Assembly (NCBI GenBank): GCA_964587105.1
Contig: CAZPKG010000001.1
Location: forward strand, 248,001 to 312,000
Reading direction: 5' to 3'
From: JABWCQ01 sp964587105
Lineage (GTDB): Bacteria > Electryoneota > RPQS01
Length of the DNA stretch: 64,000 nucleotides
A program made the position numbers and the translations under genes. Below, in pieces: positions 7,924 through 16,265 of the stretch; the first letter of the stretch is position 1; every line of letters begins with the position of its first letter. Below the pieces are notes generated by a model. It saw only the letters and a list, made by a program, of their open reading frames with translations, was not told the origin of the DNA and did not search any database.

Positions 7924-9096
7924 ATGTTAGCATTACGTTCCTATCAGCGCGGCGGGATTACGCTGTGGGCCACAGTCATCGTTGTCTTAATCATCGTTGG
8001 CGCGTTAGCCTTTCATTTCATTTCTCGAATGGAACCTGCCGAAGTGCGCTCGTTTCAGGAGTTGGTCAATCGCGTCGAGAAGATCAACACACAAATCACC
8101 GAACGAGAATCGCAAATCTCGGGATTGGTTTCGCGCTATAACCAATCGCATCCGGGCAATGAAATTGACACCACCGGCATGTCCGCAATGGGGCTGACGC
8201 AAGAACAGGCGCAATTGCTCGCCAACCGCGTTGCGCAGGAGAAGGACCTGTCGTATCGCGGCTTGCTGCAGGAGGTGATTGACGTCTCTGCCGAAATGGA
8301 GAAGCTCAAACAGGAGCTTGGCGAAGTCAAATCGCGTCTGCGTCCGCCGGTTGTCGCGCAAAAAGGTGACTCGCATCTTGGTGTATGTTTGAAGTTCCTG
8401 ACTGAAGACATCGGCATGAACGAAGAAGACGCACTCAAGCTGATCGAGAAGGAGGCGCTTGTTCCTGAATTGCTGCCGGGCTTTGAAGTCTGGAACTACT
8501 ATGGCGAGGGCGTGTTCGGAACCTTTGTGACGCAAGGTCAGGCGAAAATTACTCCTAATGAGTTGGCGCGCGCGACCAAGCGGAAGATTGACGCCGAGCG
8601 CAACACACTGATTCAAGAGCGCAATCAAAAGCAATCGGAAGTTGAAGACCTTGAAGCACGCAAAGCCGAATTGCAGCAGCAGATTCATTCGCTTGAAGAA
8701 GAGCGCGCCTCGATGATGCAGCAGGTGACGGTGATGGCGAGCACGAATGATAGTTTGTCAACTGAGTTGAATTCGCTCAAGTATCACGTAGGCACATTCC
8801 GCGATCTTGAAAAGGCGGGCGCGATTCGTAAGCCCGCACTTGGCAAGTGGAACACGGGGAATATTGAAGCCGTTCAGCACACAGGCTCTCTCGATTTGCG
8901 CAAAGACACGCGAATCGTGATCAATGCGTCGTCGCTCGGTTTGGAAAAAGTGGATCGCATTCTGCTTTTCCCGCGCTACTTCAGCGAAGAGGGAGATTAC
9001 AAGGTCGAGCTTTCGGCAGATCGCAAGTCGGCAACGGTGATTTTTGTGAAGCCTGCTAAGTTCAATCTGGCGCGGTTGGTGATTGCAGTCGGCTAA
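7924..9096 (+). CDS. Hypothetical membrane-anchored coiled-coil protein
   Basis: The 390-residue protein has one N-terminal membrane helix (about residues 13-33) and then long stretches with heptad character (about 42-70, 100-145, and 215-290, rich in E, Q, K and L). The final 100 residues look globular and beta-rich (KDTRIVINASSLGLEKVDRILLFPRYFSEE). I recognise no family. GGGAG about 11 nt before the ATG is the likely ribosome binding site. It follows the penicillin-binding protein by 39 bp, so a cell-envelope role is plausible but unproven. Confidence 0.75.
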   Translation: MLALRSYQRGGITLWATVIVVLIIVGALAFHFISRMEPAEVRSFQELVNRVEKINTQITERESQISGLVSRYNQSHPGNEIDTTGMSAMGLTQEQAQLLANRVAQEKDLSYRGLLQEVIDVSAEMEKLKQELGEVKSRLRPPVVAQKGDSHLGVCLKFLTEDIGMNEEDALKLIEKEALVPELLPGFEVWNYYGEGVFGTFVTQGQAKITPNELARATKRKIDAERNTLIQERNQKQSEVEDLEARKAELQQQIHSLEEERASMMQQVTVMASTNDSLSTELNSLKYHVGTFRDLEKAGAIRKPALGKWNTGNIEAVQHTGSLDLRKDTRIVINASSLGLEKVDRILLFPRYFSEEGDYKVELSADRKSATVIFVKPAKFNLARLVIAVG

Positions 9097-9122
9097 TCGC
9101 TTGCTAAGAGGGTTTTGCGCTG

Positions 9123-9155
9123 ACGCGGCGGCTTGAAAGAGTCGCCGCGTTTTTT
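9123..9155 (+). terminator. Intrinsic terminator after the coiled-coil gene
   Basis: An 11-bp GC-rich stem (9123-9133 with 9140-9150, one G-T pair) is followed by a run of six T. It ends the lpxH-PBP-coiled-coil transcript. Confidence 0.9.
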
Positions 9156-9278
9156 GTGGATTTTGTAGAGGCGCGGAGGGGTTGTAAAGGGTTGTTTCTG
9201 AGTAAAACGCTAATAGATGACGAAAATGAAGAAAGGCAAGAACCGCCCCACAACATTATTGTGATATGCGTGAATAAT

Positions 9279-9306
9279 AAAAGAGACCGCTTGCGCGGTC
9301 TCTTTT
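9279..9306 (-). terminator. Intrinsic terminator of lptF
   Basis: A perfect 12-bp stem (9279-9290 with 9295-9306) with a 4-nt loop and T residues on both sides. It begins 3 nt beyond the lptF stop codon on the minus strand and may also work for plus-strand transcripts. The rest of 9156-9278 holds nothing I can identify. Confidence 0.85.
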
Positions 9307-9309
9307 GTG

Positions 9310-10446
9310 TTATCCGAACAGCCCTTGGCCGGATCTTCGTTGCCGCCACCATAGGTAGAGTGCGACTATGGCGAAGAGGACGTTGGGTGCCCACATTGCT
9401 GAAGCGGGAGTGACTGTACCACGATCGGCAAGGTCTTCACCGGCGATCAAGAAGACCCAATAGACTAAGAAGAATGCCATGCTATAGCCTGCGGAGACGC
9501 CGATGCCTGATCTGCGCACCATTTGACCCAAGAGTCCACCGAGGGCGGCGAAGATTAAGCAGGCTGCCGGTATCGAAAATTTCTTGTGAATTTCCACCCA
9601 CAAGCGCGAAATTGCTTTTGAATTCTTCTGTGCGTCGTTGGTTTCGTATTGCTCGATCCGCTGCATGAGTTGAGTTACGTCCATCTCACGGTCGCCGCGC
9701 CAATCTGTGCTCGTGCGCCTAAGTGACATATCCGGTGCATGAATGCGGAAGATTGCGCTTTGAAAAGCAATCCGATGATGTTCGCCGGGCCGCGCTCTGT
9801 CCGAGCGCAAAATCTCGCCGTCGTTTAGCGTGAACTCAAATCCTTCAAACCACTCTTCATATTTCAATTTGCCGCGATCGGCTATCACCGTTCCGCCAAA
9901 ACGCGGATCATCATCTTCATAGACCACCACGTCGTGAATCTCCGAAGTTTCATTATCCACTTTCTGAGCGTACAGCACGTGGCCGGGAATGTCCGACAGA
10001 AAAACACCCGGCTCCAAAATCATCGCGGGCTTCAGTCGTTTAATATCCGTTTGAAGTTGACGTGAACGATAGTTGAGGTCAGGCAGAATGTTATTGTTAA
10101 AATAGGCTAGGCCAATTGCTGAAAACAAACCGAACAATATAGCCGGCAAAATCATCTGCCACGGTCCTACGCCTGACGAGCGCAGCGCGGTTACTTCATT
10201 GTCCGAGGACAATCTTCCATAGGCCGACAAGACCGCGACCAGCACGGCCATCGGCACGGCAAGGGCAATCATCCAAGCCAAATTCAGCGCAAAAAACTCG
10301 ATCACCGTCATCACCGGAAGCCCCTTGCCCACAATCCGGCCCAGCATGGTAAAGACCAGATTCAGGACAAACAGGAAGACGATCAGCGAAAGGCTGAAGA
10401 AGAAGGGGGGGATAAACTCCCGGGTCAGGTAGCGGAAGAGAGTCAT
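9310..10446 (-). CDS. lptF: LPS export permease, LptF/LptG (YjgP/YjgQ) family
   Basis: A 378-residue inner-membrane protein with the six-helix YjgP/YjgQ arrangement: three helices at the N-terminus (starting MTLFRYLTREFIPPFFFSLSL), a large periplasmic beta-jellyroll region (about 130-270), and three C-terminal helices. With LptG and the LptB ATPase it extracts LPS from the inner membrane. A second family member lies at 13869-14945 on the opposite strand, so the window supplies both halves of the heterodimer in separate transcripts. Which is F and which G is assigned by resemblance only. The gene stands alone with its own promoter and terminator. Confidence 0.88.
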   Translation of the reverse strand: MTLFRYLTREFIPPFFFSLSLIVFLFVLNLVFTMLGRIVGKGLPVMTVIEFFALNLAWMIALAVPMAVLVAVLSAYGRLSSDNEVTALRSSGVGPWQMILPAILFGLFSAIGLAYFNNNILPDLNYRSRQLQTDIKRLKPAMILEPGVFLSDIPGHVLYAQKVDNETSEIHDVVVYEDDDPRFGGTVIADRGKLKYEEWFEGFEFTLNDGEILRSDRARPGEHHRIAFQSAIFRIHAPDMSLRRTSTDWRGDREMDVTQLMQRIEQYETNDAQKNSKAISRLWVEIHKKFSIPAACLIFAALGGLLGQMVRRSGIGVSAGYSMAFFLVYWVFLIAGEDLADRGTVTPASAMWAPNVLFAIVALYLWWRQRRSGQGLFG

Positions 10447-10469
10447 TTGAGGACGAATTTGTTCGCAAG

Positions 10470-10498
10470 TTAATAAAATTGAAGAACATTTCCCACAA
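10470..10498 (-). promoter_or_regulatory. Promoter of lptF
   Basis: Minus strand: TTGTGG (10498-10493), 17-nt spacer, TATTAA (10475-10470). Predicted start about 17 nt before the ATG; no clear Shine-Dalgarno lies in that short leader. Confidence 0.5.
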
Positions 10499-10505
10499 CC
10501 CCCGC

Positions 10506-10534
10506 TTGCTTTTTTCCCATAAATCGGATATACT
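10506..10534 (+). promoter_or_regulatory. Promoter of the tRNA-Ser pair
   Basis: TTGCTT (10506-10511), 17-nt spacer, TATACT (10529-10534). The tRNA-Ser(UGA) gene begins 30 nt after the -10 box. Confidence 0.65.
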
Positions 10535-10564
10535 TGCTGATTCGGGGACGGATTGCCTCCGCCC

Positions 10565-10647
10565 GGAGGACTAGTCTAATTGGTAAGGCAACGGTCTTGA
10601 AAACCGTCGGGCGAAAGCCTTTGGGAGTTCGAGTCTCCCGTCCTCCG
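10565..10647 (+). tRNA. tRNA-Ser(UGA)
   Basis: Full cloverleaf: acceptor GGAGGAC/GTCCTCC, D-arm, anticodon stem ACGGT/ACCGT with loop CTTGAAA (anticodon TGA), long variable arm as required for serine, T-arm with GTTCGAGTC, discriminator G at 10647. CCA is not encoded. Confidence 0.95.
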
Positions 10648-10690
10648 CAAGATATTGTTTTTGTTAGAGATTGATTTTCTGTTCCCGATT

Positions 10691-10781
<91 letters not shown>

Positions 10782-10798
10782 AACATAGGATATGTGAA

Positions 10799-10996
10799 AT
10801 GGATAGACTTGACAAGACAAAGGTTCGTGTTTTCAACTTAGGCGAGTACGATGAGGCAGAAGAAAACCTCAAGTACTGGTTGTCTAAGTCGCCAGTCGAG
10901 CGAGTTTCTGCAGTTGAAATCTTGAGAAGGCAACAACGTGGAAGTGAAGCAAGACTTCAAAGAGTTGTTAGAGTTATTGAACTCTCACAAAGTTGA
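10799..10996 (+). CDS. Small protein paired with a nucleotidyltransferase (toxin-antitoxin-like)
   Basis: A 65-residue protein with the pattern ENLKYWLSKSPVERVSAVEILRRQ ... ARLQRVVRVIE. From memory, short proteins with this YWLS-x-P-ERv-AVE-LRRQ pattern commonly precede AbiEii/MNT-like nucleotidyltransferase genes in many bacteria. It starts 18 nt after tRNA-Ser(GCU) and overlaps the next gene by 59 nt, typical of a co-translated pair. The function (antitoxin or chaperone-like partner) is inference. Confidence 0.6.
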   Translation: MDRLDKTKVRVFNLGEYDEAEENLKYWLSKSPVERVSAVEILRRQQRGSEARLQRVVRVIELSQS

Positions 10997-11384
10997 TTAC
11001 ATTATAGTCGGTGCTTACGCTCTTGCACATCATGGTGTACCACGCTATACGGGCGACTTAGACATATTGGTTCGTCCGTCTGCCGATAATGCCGCCAGAA
11101 TTATGGTTGCGCTGGAAGAATTTGGCGTTGTACCCCACGACGTTGATGAAAGCGTATTTTGTATCCCGGGCAAAGTAGTGCAACTTGGATTTGCCCCTGT
11201 TAGGATAGATATTCTGACCGCAATTTCTGGTTTGACTTGGGAAGAGGCGATATCTGGACAAGATCAGGGTGAGTACGGCGGAGTTGCAGTTCAGTACATT
11301 GGACGGGAGCAGTTCATCAAGAATAAACGTGCAAGCGGCAGATCGCAGGACATTGCAGATGTCAAAGCCATCTCAAAGAAGTGA
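10938..11384 (+). CDS. Nucleotidyltransferase-fold protein (AbiEii/MNT-like)
   Basis: The 148-residue protein has the minimal nucleotidyltransferase signature: a GAYALAHHG loop (in place of G-S/G-x-A-x-x-x-G) followed by TGDLDILV with the paired metal-binding aspartates, and a third strand (VRIDILTAI). Such proteins transfer nucleotides to tRNA or to protein partners, often as part of toxin-antitoxin or phage-defence pairs. The GTG start is supported by GAGAAGG about 7 nt upstream. With the overlapping small gene and the tRNA-Ser neighbour it looks like a mobile two-gene module. The exact substrate is unknown. Confidence 0.72.
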   Translation: MEVKQDFKELLELLNSHKVDYIIVGAYALAHHGVPRYTGDLDILVRPSADNAARIMVALEEFGVVPHDVDESVFCIPGKVVQLGFAPVRIDILTAISGLTWEEAISGQDQGEYGGVAVQYIGREQFIKNKRASGRSQDIADVKAISKK

Positions 11385-11415
11385 CCAAAGCCCAAAACGC
11401 TCGAAAGACCATGTT

Positions 11416-11449
11416 CCCCTGCCATCCTGATGTGATGTAGGGGATTTTT
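11416..11449 (+). terminator. Intrinsic terminator after the nucleotidyltransferase gene
   Basis: Stem 11416-11426 with 11434-11443 (one bulged C and one G-T pair) followed by ATTTTTG. It closes the tRNA-adjacent pair. Confidence 0.65.
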
Positions 11450-11469
11450 GTTATTAAATCGGAACTAAT

Positions 11470-12102
11470 GTGATCATCGGTCAGGAACTCGTTAGCCCGC
11501 AAGCGCGCCGCCGTGCCCTGATTCGCATCTGGGTGGCGTCTGTGCTCATGCTCGCCGCGATTATTATGGGCGTGCTGTCGTGGATGCGTGACGAGTCCGC
11601 CGTGCTGATTGTGACCTCTTCTCCGAACGGCGGAGAAGTAGTGTTAAACTACAGACCGACCGGAGCCAAGACTAACGCGTATATTTCCGATCTGCCCGCG
11701 GACTCGGTCATCGTTACTCTACGCGAAGACGGATTTAGACCCGTGCCGCACGAGCAACGCATTCGTTTGCAAGCAGGTGACACCACTCGCTTGGCGTTTT
11801 TTATGCAGCCGATCGCGCGCGGCGATCAGCGAGAACTCTCGCGAGCCGACGGCGCGCCGTACAAATGGCAATGGAAATATGTCGAGATCAATTCAGATCC
11901 GCCCGGCGCACAAGTCATCATTGATGACGTGCCGACAGGCTTGATGACACCTGCCAATTTCGTGTTCGATCGCGGGCTGCATCACCTGCAAGCGCACTGG
12001 CCCAACGGCGCAAAATCTTTCAAGAATGTGATTATCGAGCGCTCGTCCACACAGCCGAGCATCCTGTTCCGTCCCGCAACTTATATTAAACCTGAAGAAT
12101 GA
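11470..12102 (+). CDS. PEGA-domain membrane protein
   Basis: 210 residues: one N-terminal membrane helix (about residues 22-42) and an extracytoplasmic part with two PEGA-like beta units, about 50-105 (VTSSPNGGEVVLNYRPTGAK) and 137-195 (INSDPPGAQVIIDDVPTGLMTP). PEGA units occur in surface and S-layer-associated proteins and probably bind protein or cell wall. The start codon is GTG. The stop overlaps the next gene by 4 nt, making a four-gene run with the DUF3566-like gene, gltX and lptG. Confidence 0.75.
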   Translation: MIIGQELVSPQARRRALIRIWVASVLMLAAIIMGVLSWMRDESAVLIVTSSPNGGEVVLNYRPTGAKTNAYISDLPADSVIVTLREDGFRPVPHEQRIRLQAGDTTRLAFFMQPIARGDQRELSRADGAPYKWQWKYVEINSDPPGAQVIIDDVPTGLMTPANFVFDRGLHHLQAHWPNGAKSFKNVIIERSSTQPSILFRPATYIKPEE

Positions 12103-12464
12103 GCCGCCGCGAAATTACACGTATAGAACCGCGAAGCGCAATCCGAGTAGGATTTTTTCTCGGCTTGTTGTTTGGCGCACTTTTCGGGCTATACAGCACG
12201 TTCCTGCTGAAGGGAATGGGCGACTCTGGTTTGGAAATGTTCGGTGCCACCGATGCCGCGCAAATCAAAAGCCTCAGCGGAGTTTCGGCGATCTTCATGG
12301 CGCTGTTCATGGGATTGGTCGGCGCATTGTTCTATTCGCTGGTGAGCGGTTTGTGTGCCGTCGTGTATAATCTTGCTGCGCGTTGGTTCGGCGGACTGGA
12401 GTATCACGTACAGGAAACGGATGACGAAGCGCAGCCGGCGCGCACAGGAGACGTTGATGAGTGA
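12099..12464 (+). CDS. DUF3566-like two-helix membrane protein
   Basis: A 121-residue protein beginning with ITRIEPRSAIRVGFFLG, resembling the start of DUF3566 proteins, then two membrane segments (about 17-40 and 66-92) and an acidic tail (ETDDEAQPARTGDVDE). Function unknown. It overlaps the PEGA gene by 4 nt and gltX by 8 nt, so it is translationally coupled on both sides. Confidence 0.65.
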   Translation: MSRREITRIEPRSAIRVGFFLGLLFGALFGLYSTFLLKGMGDSGLEMFGATDAAQIKSLSGVSAIFMALFMGLVGALFYSLVSGLCAVVYNLAARWFGGLEYHVQETDDEAQPARTGDVDE

Positions 12465-13872
12465 GATTCGCGTGCGCTTCGCGCCCAGCCCAACCGGTTA
12501 CTTACACGTCGGAGGCGCTCGCACCGCCATCTTCAATTGGCTTTATGCGCGTGCGGTCGGAGGTAAATTCCTCGTGAGAATTGAAGACACCGATCCGCTG
12601 CGTTCGCGCGGCGAACTCGCGCAAGTCATTCTCGACGGATTGGCCTGGCTGGGATTGCACTCGGATGAAGAGATAGTCTATCAATCCGACCGCAAAGTGC
12701 GCTTTGTTGAAGTCGCGCACGAACTCATCGCACGCGGGCGGGCCTATCACGATTTCACAACGATTGAAGAACTCGAGAAGGCCCGCGCCGAATCGCAAGC
12801 GCGCGGTGAAGCGTCATTTCGCTTCAAAGCGGATCTCGCCAAAGTGCGCGCCGAAGCTCCCGAACGATTGAAACGCGGCGATCCATACGCCGTGCGTTTT
12901 GCCGCGCCATCTGAGGATATTGGTTGGAATGATCTCGTGCACGGCAACGTCAACTACAAGGGTGACGATCTCGAGGATTTTGTGCTGCTACGATCGGATG
13001 GCTCGCCGACCTATCATCTGTCAGTCGTTTGTGATGATCATGACATGCGCATTTCGCATATCTTTCGCGGCGATGATCATATCTCCAACACCCCGAAGCA
13101 AATCGCGCTCTACCGCGCTATGGAGTGGCAGGTACCGCAATTCGGCCACGTGCCGCTGATTCTGGGTCCCGATAAGAAGCGACTCTCGAAGCGCACCGGC
13201 GCGGCGTCGGTCGGCGAATTTCAAGACAAAGGTTTCCTGCCGCAAGCGCTGTTCAATTTCTTGACGCTGTTAGGTTGGTCACCAGGCAAAGGAGATCGCG
13301 AAATTTTCACGCGCGATGAACTCGTGTCGGTGTTTACAACCGACGGTATTCAATCCAAAAGCGCTGTGTTTGACGAAGCCAAGCTTGAATGGATGAACGG
13401 TGAGCACCTGCGTATGTTATCTGACGAAAGCGCCATCGACTATCTGTTTGCGCATGCCGAAAACGGCACGGTGACTCGAGAAAGCCTTGAGAAAGCCTGG
13501 CTGTTGGTTAAGTCGCGTGTGCGTTTGCCCCGCGACGTATTTTCCGAGCAACCCTATTTATTTACGGATCCTGTTGAGTACGATCCGAAAGGCGTTGAAA
13601 AACACTTGGCCGATCCGCAAGTGCTCGTACATTTGACAGAGTATGCTGATACAATAAAGTCATGCACGTTTGACGCTGCGACATTGGAGACAAAACTGCG
13701 TGAATGTGCCGAGACTGCCGGACTAAAAGCCGGCCAGATCATTCATCCCGTTCGACTCGGATTGACCGGTAAGACCGTTAGTCCCGGGCTTTTCGAGATG
13801 ATGGAAGCCCTTGGCCGCGACACCGTTTTGCGAAGGCTAAACCGGCTGCTTCAGCAGCACTCAACCGCATGA
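12457..13872 (+). CDS. gltX: Glutamyl-tRNA synthetase
   Basis: A class I aminoacyl-tRNA synthetase of 471 residues, attaching glutamate to tRNA-Glu in the cytoplasm. The HIGH-like motif appears as RFAPSPTGYLHVGGART and the KMSKS-like motif as KKRLSKRTG. The C-terminal anticodon-binding helical region is complete. The ATG at 12457 is chosen because AGGAGA lies 5-10 nt upstream and the conserved N-terminus starts right there. It overlaps both the preceding gene and lptG (13869). Whether it also charges tRNA-Gln cannot be read from sequence here. Confidence 0.97.
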   Translation: MSEIRVRFAPSPTGYLHVGGARTAIFNWLYARAVGGKFLVRIEDTDPLRSRGELAQVILDGLAWLGLHSDEEIVYQSDRKVRFVEVAHELIARGRAYHDFTTIEELEKARAESQARGEASFRFKADLAKVRAEAPERLKRGDPYAVRFAAPSEDIGWNDLVHGNVNYKGDDLEDFVLLRSDGSPTYHLSVVCDDHDMRISHIFRGDDHISNTPKQIALYRAMEWQVPQFGHVPLILGPDKKRLSKRTGAASVGEFQDKGFLPQALFNFLTLLGWSPGKGDREIFTRDELVSVFTTDGIQSKSAVFDEAKLEWMNGEHLRMLSDESAIDYLFAHAENGTVTRESLEKAWLLVKSRVRLPRDVFSEQPYLFTDPVEYDPKGVEKHLADPQVLVHLTEYADTIKSCTFDAATLETKLRECAETAGLKAGQIIHPVRLGLTGKTVSPGLFEMMEALGRDTVLRRLNRLLQQHSTA

Positions 13873-14945
13873 CGATGCTCGATCGCTATATACTCTCCGC
13901 GTTCGCGCGGAGTTTTTTCTTTGCGATGCTCGCCGCTGCGATCATTTTCGTGACGATTGATCTTGTCGAGCATCTTGACAAATTCGTTGATGCGGGAGTC
14001 GGGTTTGATCTCGTCGGGCGCTATTATTTGCTCTATCTGCCGTTCATCGTCTATCTGACAATTCCTGTCGGAGTGTTGCTTGCCACATTGTTCACAATCG
14101 GCGGCTTTGTCTATCGCAACGAGTTGACAGCAATGCAGGCATGTGGCGTGAGTCTCTGGCGCATTTTGTTCTTGCTTCTGTTTGCGACAGCGCCACTCGC
14201 CGCTTCCGTCTGGTACTTGGGCGAAACCGTTGTACCAAAACTGAATTTTGAGCGCAAAGAGATGTATCGCGTAGAAGTTCGCAAGGGTAAAGGCTCCGTT
14301 TCTTCCCGGCAAGGACGCATCTATTTGCAGACGTCGCCGACGGAGTTTCTGAAAATGGAGAGCTATGATCCTAAGTCCACGACAGGCTACCGCGTCCAAC
14401 TTCAGAAGGTAGAGGAGGGTCGCGTGATGTCGCGTGTGGAAGCCGACAGCCTTCGTTATGTTGACAGTGCATGGGTTTTCACTCCGGCCAAAGTCACGCA
14501 GTTCAATACGCGTGATATTGCCATGAGCAAACGCGATTCACTTATCCGCTCAGATTTCAAATTTACGCCCGACGACCTGATTCGCCTCAACATCGAGCCT
14601 GAAGAGATGAGTTACAAAGATATTCAGAGTCTCGTCGGGCGGTTGCAAGCCGCAGGAATCCGCGCTGCGCGCTGGTCGGTGGATTTAGCTTTCAAATTTT
14701 CACAGCCGTTCGCGACATTCATCATTGTGCTGTTCGGCGTACCATTCGCTGCGTTCCGCCGACGCGGTGGACTTGTCTTGGGATTCGGGCTATCTTTGCT
14801 TGTTTGTTTTGTTTATTTCGGTTTTCAACAGGTAGGCAAAATTCTCGGATACGGCGGCGCACTCTCACCGATGTGGGCCGCGTGGATTGGCAATGCAATC
14901 TTCGGATTCTTTGGGCTGATTCTCGTCTGGCGCGCGCCGAAGTAG
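13869..14945 (+). CDS. lptG: LPS export permease, second LptF/LptG family member
   Basis: A 358-residue YjgP/YjgQ-family permease with N-terminal helices (MLDRYILSAFARSFFFAML), a central periplasmic beta-rich region (about 130-250) and C-terminal helices ending FGLILVWRAPK. It should pair with the LptF-like protein encoded on the other strand at 9310-10446. It overlaps gltX by 4 nt and ends the PEGA-DUF3566-gltX-lptG run at a strong terminator. Confidence 0.88.
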   Translation: MTMLDRYILSAFARSFFFAMLAAAIIFVTIDLVEHLDKFVDAGVGFDLVGRYYLLYLPFIVYLTIPVGVLLATLFTIGGFVYRNELTAMQACGVSLWRILFLLLFATAPLAASVWYLGETVVPKLNFERKEMYRVEVRKGKGSVSSRQGRIYLQTSPTEFLKMESYDPKSTTGYRVQLQKVEEGRVMSRVEADSLRYVDSAWVFTPAKVTQFNTRDIAMSKRDSLIRSDFKFTPDDLIRLNIEPEEMSYKDIQSLVGRLQAAGIRAARWSVDLAFKFSQPFATFIIVLFGVPFAAFRRRGGLVLGFGLSLLVCFVYFGFQQVGKILGYGGALSPMWAAWIGNAIFGFFGLILVWRAPK

Positions 14946-14964
14946 ATCGAAATTGAGGAAAGTA

Positions 14965-14996
14965 AAACGAGGCCGCGAGTATTCGCGGCCTCGTTT
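14965..14996. terminator. Bidirectional intrinsic terminator between convergent genes
   Basis: A perfect 14-bp stem (14965-14978 with 14983-14996) with a 4-nt loop, bounded by A-run and T-run, placed between lptG (+) and the outer membrane protein gene (-). Confidence 0.9.
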
Positions 14997-15017
14997 GCTT
15001 TTGATAAAATTGTCGTG

Positions 15018-16265
15018 CTACCAATGCAAAGAGTGACTCATTCCCAATGAAATTCCGCGCGTGGAACCAAACAAACCGCCGTGCCACGAACAACCGATAT
15101 CAATTGAATAGTGTTCCGTATGAACACCGGCGCCGAGCGCTAACCGGGTTCCGAGCGGGCCGCCGAATCCAAGCCCTGCGCGCGCCAATAGTGGCCCAAC
15201 AACTTTGTATTCGCCGCCGCCGGAAAGTTCAACTCCCGGTTTTCCCTGTGCGCTTTCTTCCAGGCGACTGCGAAGTGTGCCGACGAAAATTAGCCGCGGT
15301 GAGTAGTCATAGCGGCCCGATGCTTCAAGAATCGCCGGTATTTTTGACTCAATGCTTCCGCCCGTTACGATGTCTTTTGTGCTGTTGAATGCGCGATTGA
15401 CATAATCTTCGTCGTCAAGCGAATCTACGATTAATCCTGACGAATCAATTTCAAATGCATCAAGTGTGGCTTCATCCACAACCCAAGTCACGCTTCCGCC
15501 AACCTGCTTGACGCCCAATCCAACCGTCCACTTGTTGTTAATCTCGGCTAACAAACTTAGATCAAATCCAATTCCGTCGCCGCTGGTTGCATGGACGCGC
15601 TGGATTGCGCCGTAACCTGTTATGAGCGAGTCTGTCGCTTCAAGCTGACCGGTCGCGTCGGTGATTCTGTCAAATAGCGTGCCGGCATAGAAATGAAATC
15701 CCAACCCGCCGTAGAGGCCTTTGACATACTCTTGTTCAAACCTGTACCCGACGGCGACTCCGGCGTCAAAGATTGTATATTGCTCGCCGCCCAAATCTTC
15801 AAGCTTATAACCGCGATTGAGTTGGTTTCCGTACAATGCGAGTTCAAACAACTCCTTGTCGGCAGTCACATCGAAGGCAGATTCTTCTGAAAGCTGAAAC
15901 GCCGCCTGTTTATACACACCACCAACAATTGGTACGGACGCCAAGCCGGAAACGTGCAGTCCGTCGTCGGGTATTTGATCTATTATCTTGCGTTTGTCGT
16001 CTGCGCCGATGTAACCATCTCGTCCGACGCGGTCGTTCCAATCTGCAATGCTAAATGAGTTATTGGCTGCGCCGGCGGAAAAACGCGGAAGATCGATGCG
16101 CCACTTGTTTCTGGTCGGGCGCGAAAGCACCGCCGCATTTCCATGCAGTACGTCAGATGATCGCTCGAGCAAATCAACGGCTCCGGCAAACCCGATCGAA
16201 CGTCCCGACGGCGATTGCGCAAACACGCATTGAAATGAAAGCAAGAGCAGGATGAAATACTTCAT
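15018..16265 (-). CDS. Outer membrane beta-barrel protein, hypothetical
   Basis: 415 residues with a signal peptide (MKYFILLLLSFQCVFAQ) and alternating beta strands to the end (GLGFGGPLGTRLALGAGV, ISLGMSHSLHW) with a terminal aromatic residue, as expected for an outer membrane barrel. The N-terminal segment (GRSIGFAGAVDLLERSSDVLHGNAAVLSRP) resembles FadL/DUF5723-type proteins of FCB bacteria. Function unknown. Its start overlaps the end of the lipoprotein gene upstream (ATGA), so the pair are co-translated and may form one envelope complex. Confidence 0.7.
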   Translation of the reverse strand: MKYFILLLLSFQCVFAQSPSGRSIGFAGAVDLLERSSDVLHGNAAVLSRPTRNKWRIDLPRFSAGAANNSFSIADWNDRVGRDGYIGADDKRKIIDQIPDDGLHVSGLASVPIVGGVYKQAAFQLSEESAFDVTADKELFELALYGNQLNRGYKLEDLGGEQYTIFDAGVAVGYRFEQEYVKGLYGGLGFHFYAGTLFDRITDATGQLEATDSLITGYGAIQRVHATSGDGIGFDLSLLAEINNKWTVGLGVKQVGGSVTWVVDEATLDAFEIDSSGLIVDSLDDEDYVNRAFNSTKDIVTGGSIESKIPAILEASGRYDYSPRLIFVGTLRSRLEESAQGKPGVELSGGGEYKVVGPLLARAGLGFGGPLGTRLALGAGVHTEHYSIDIGCSWHGGLFGSTRGISLGMSHSLHW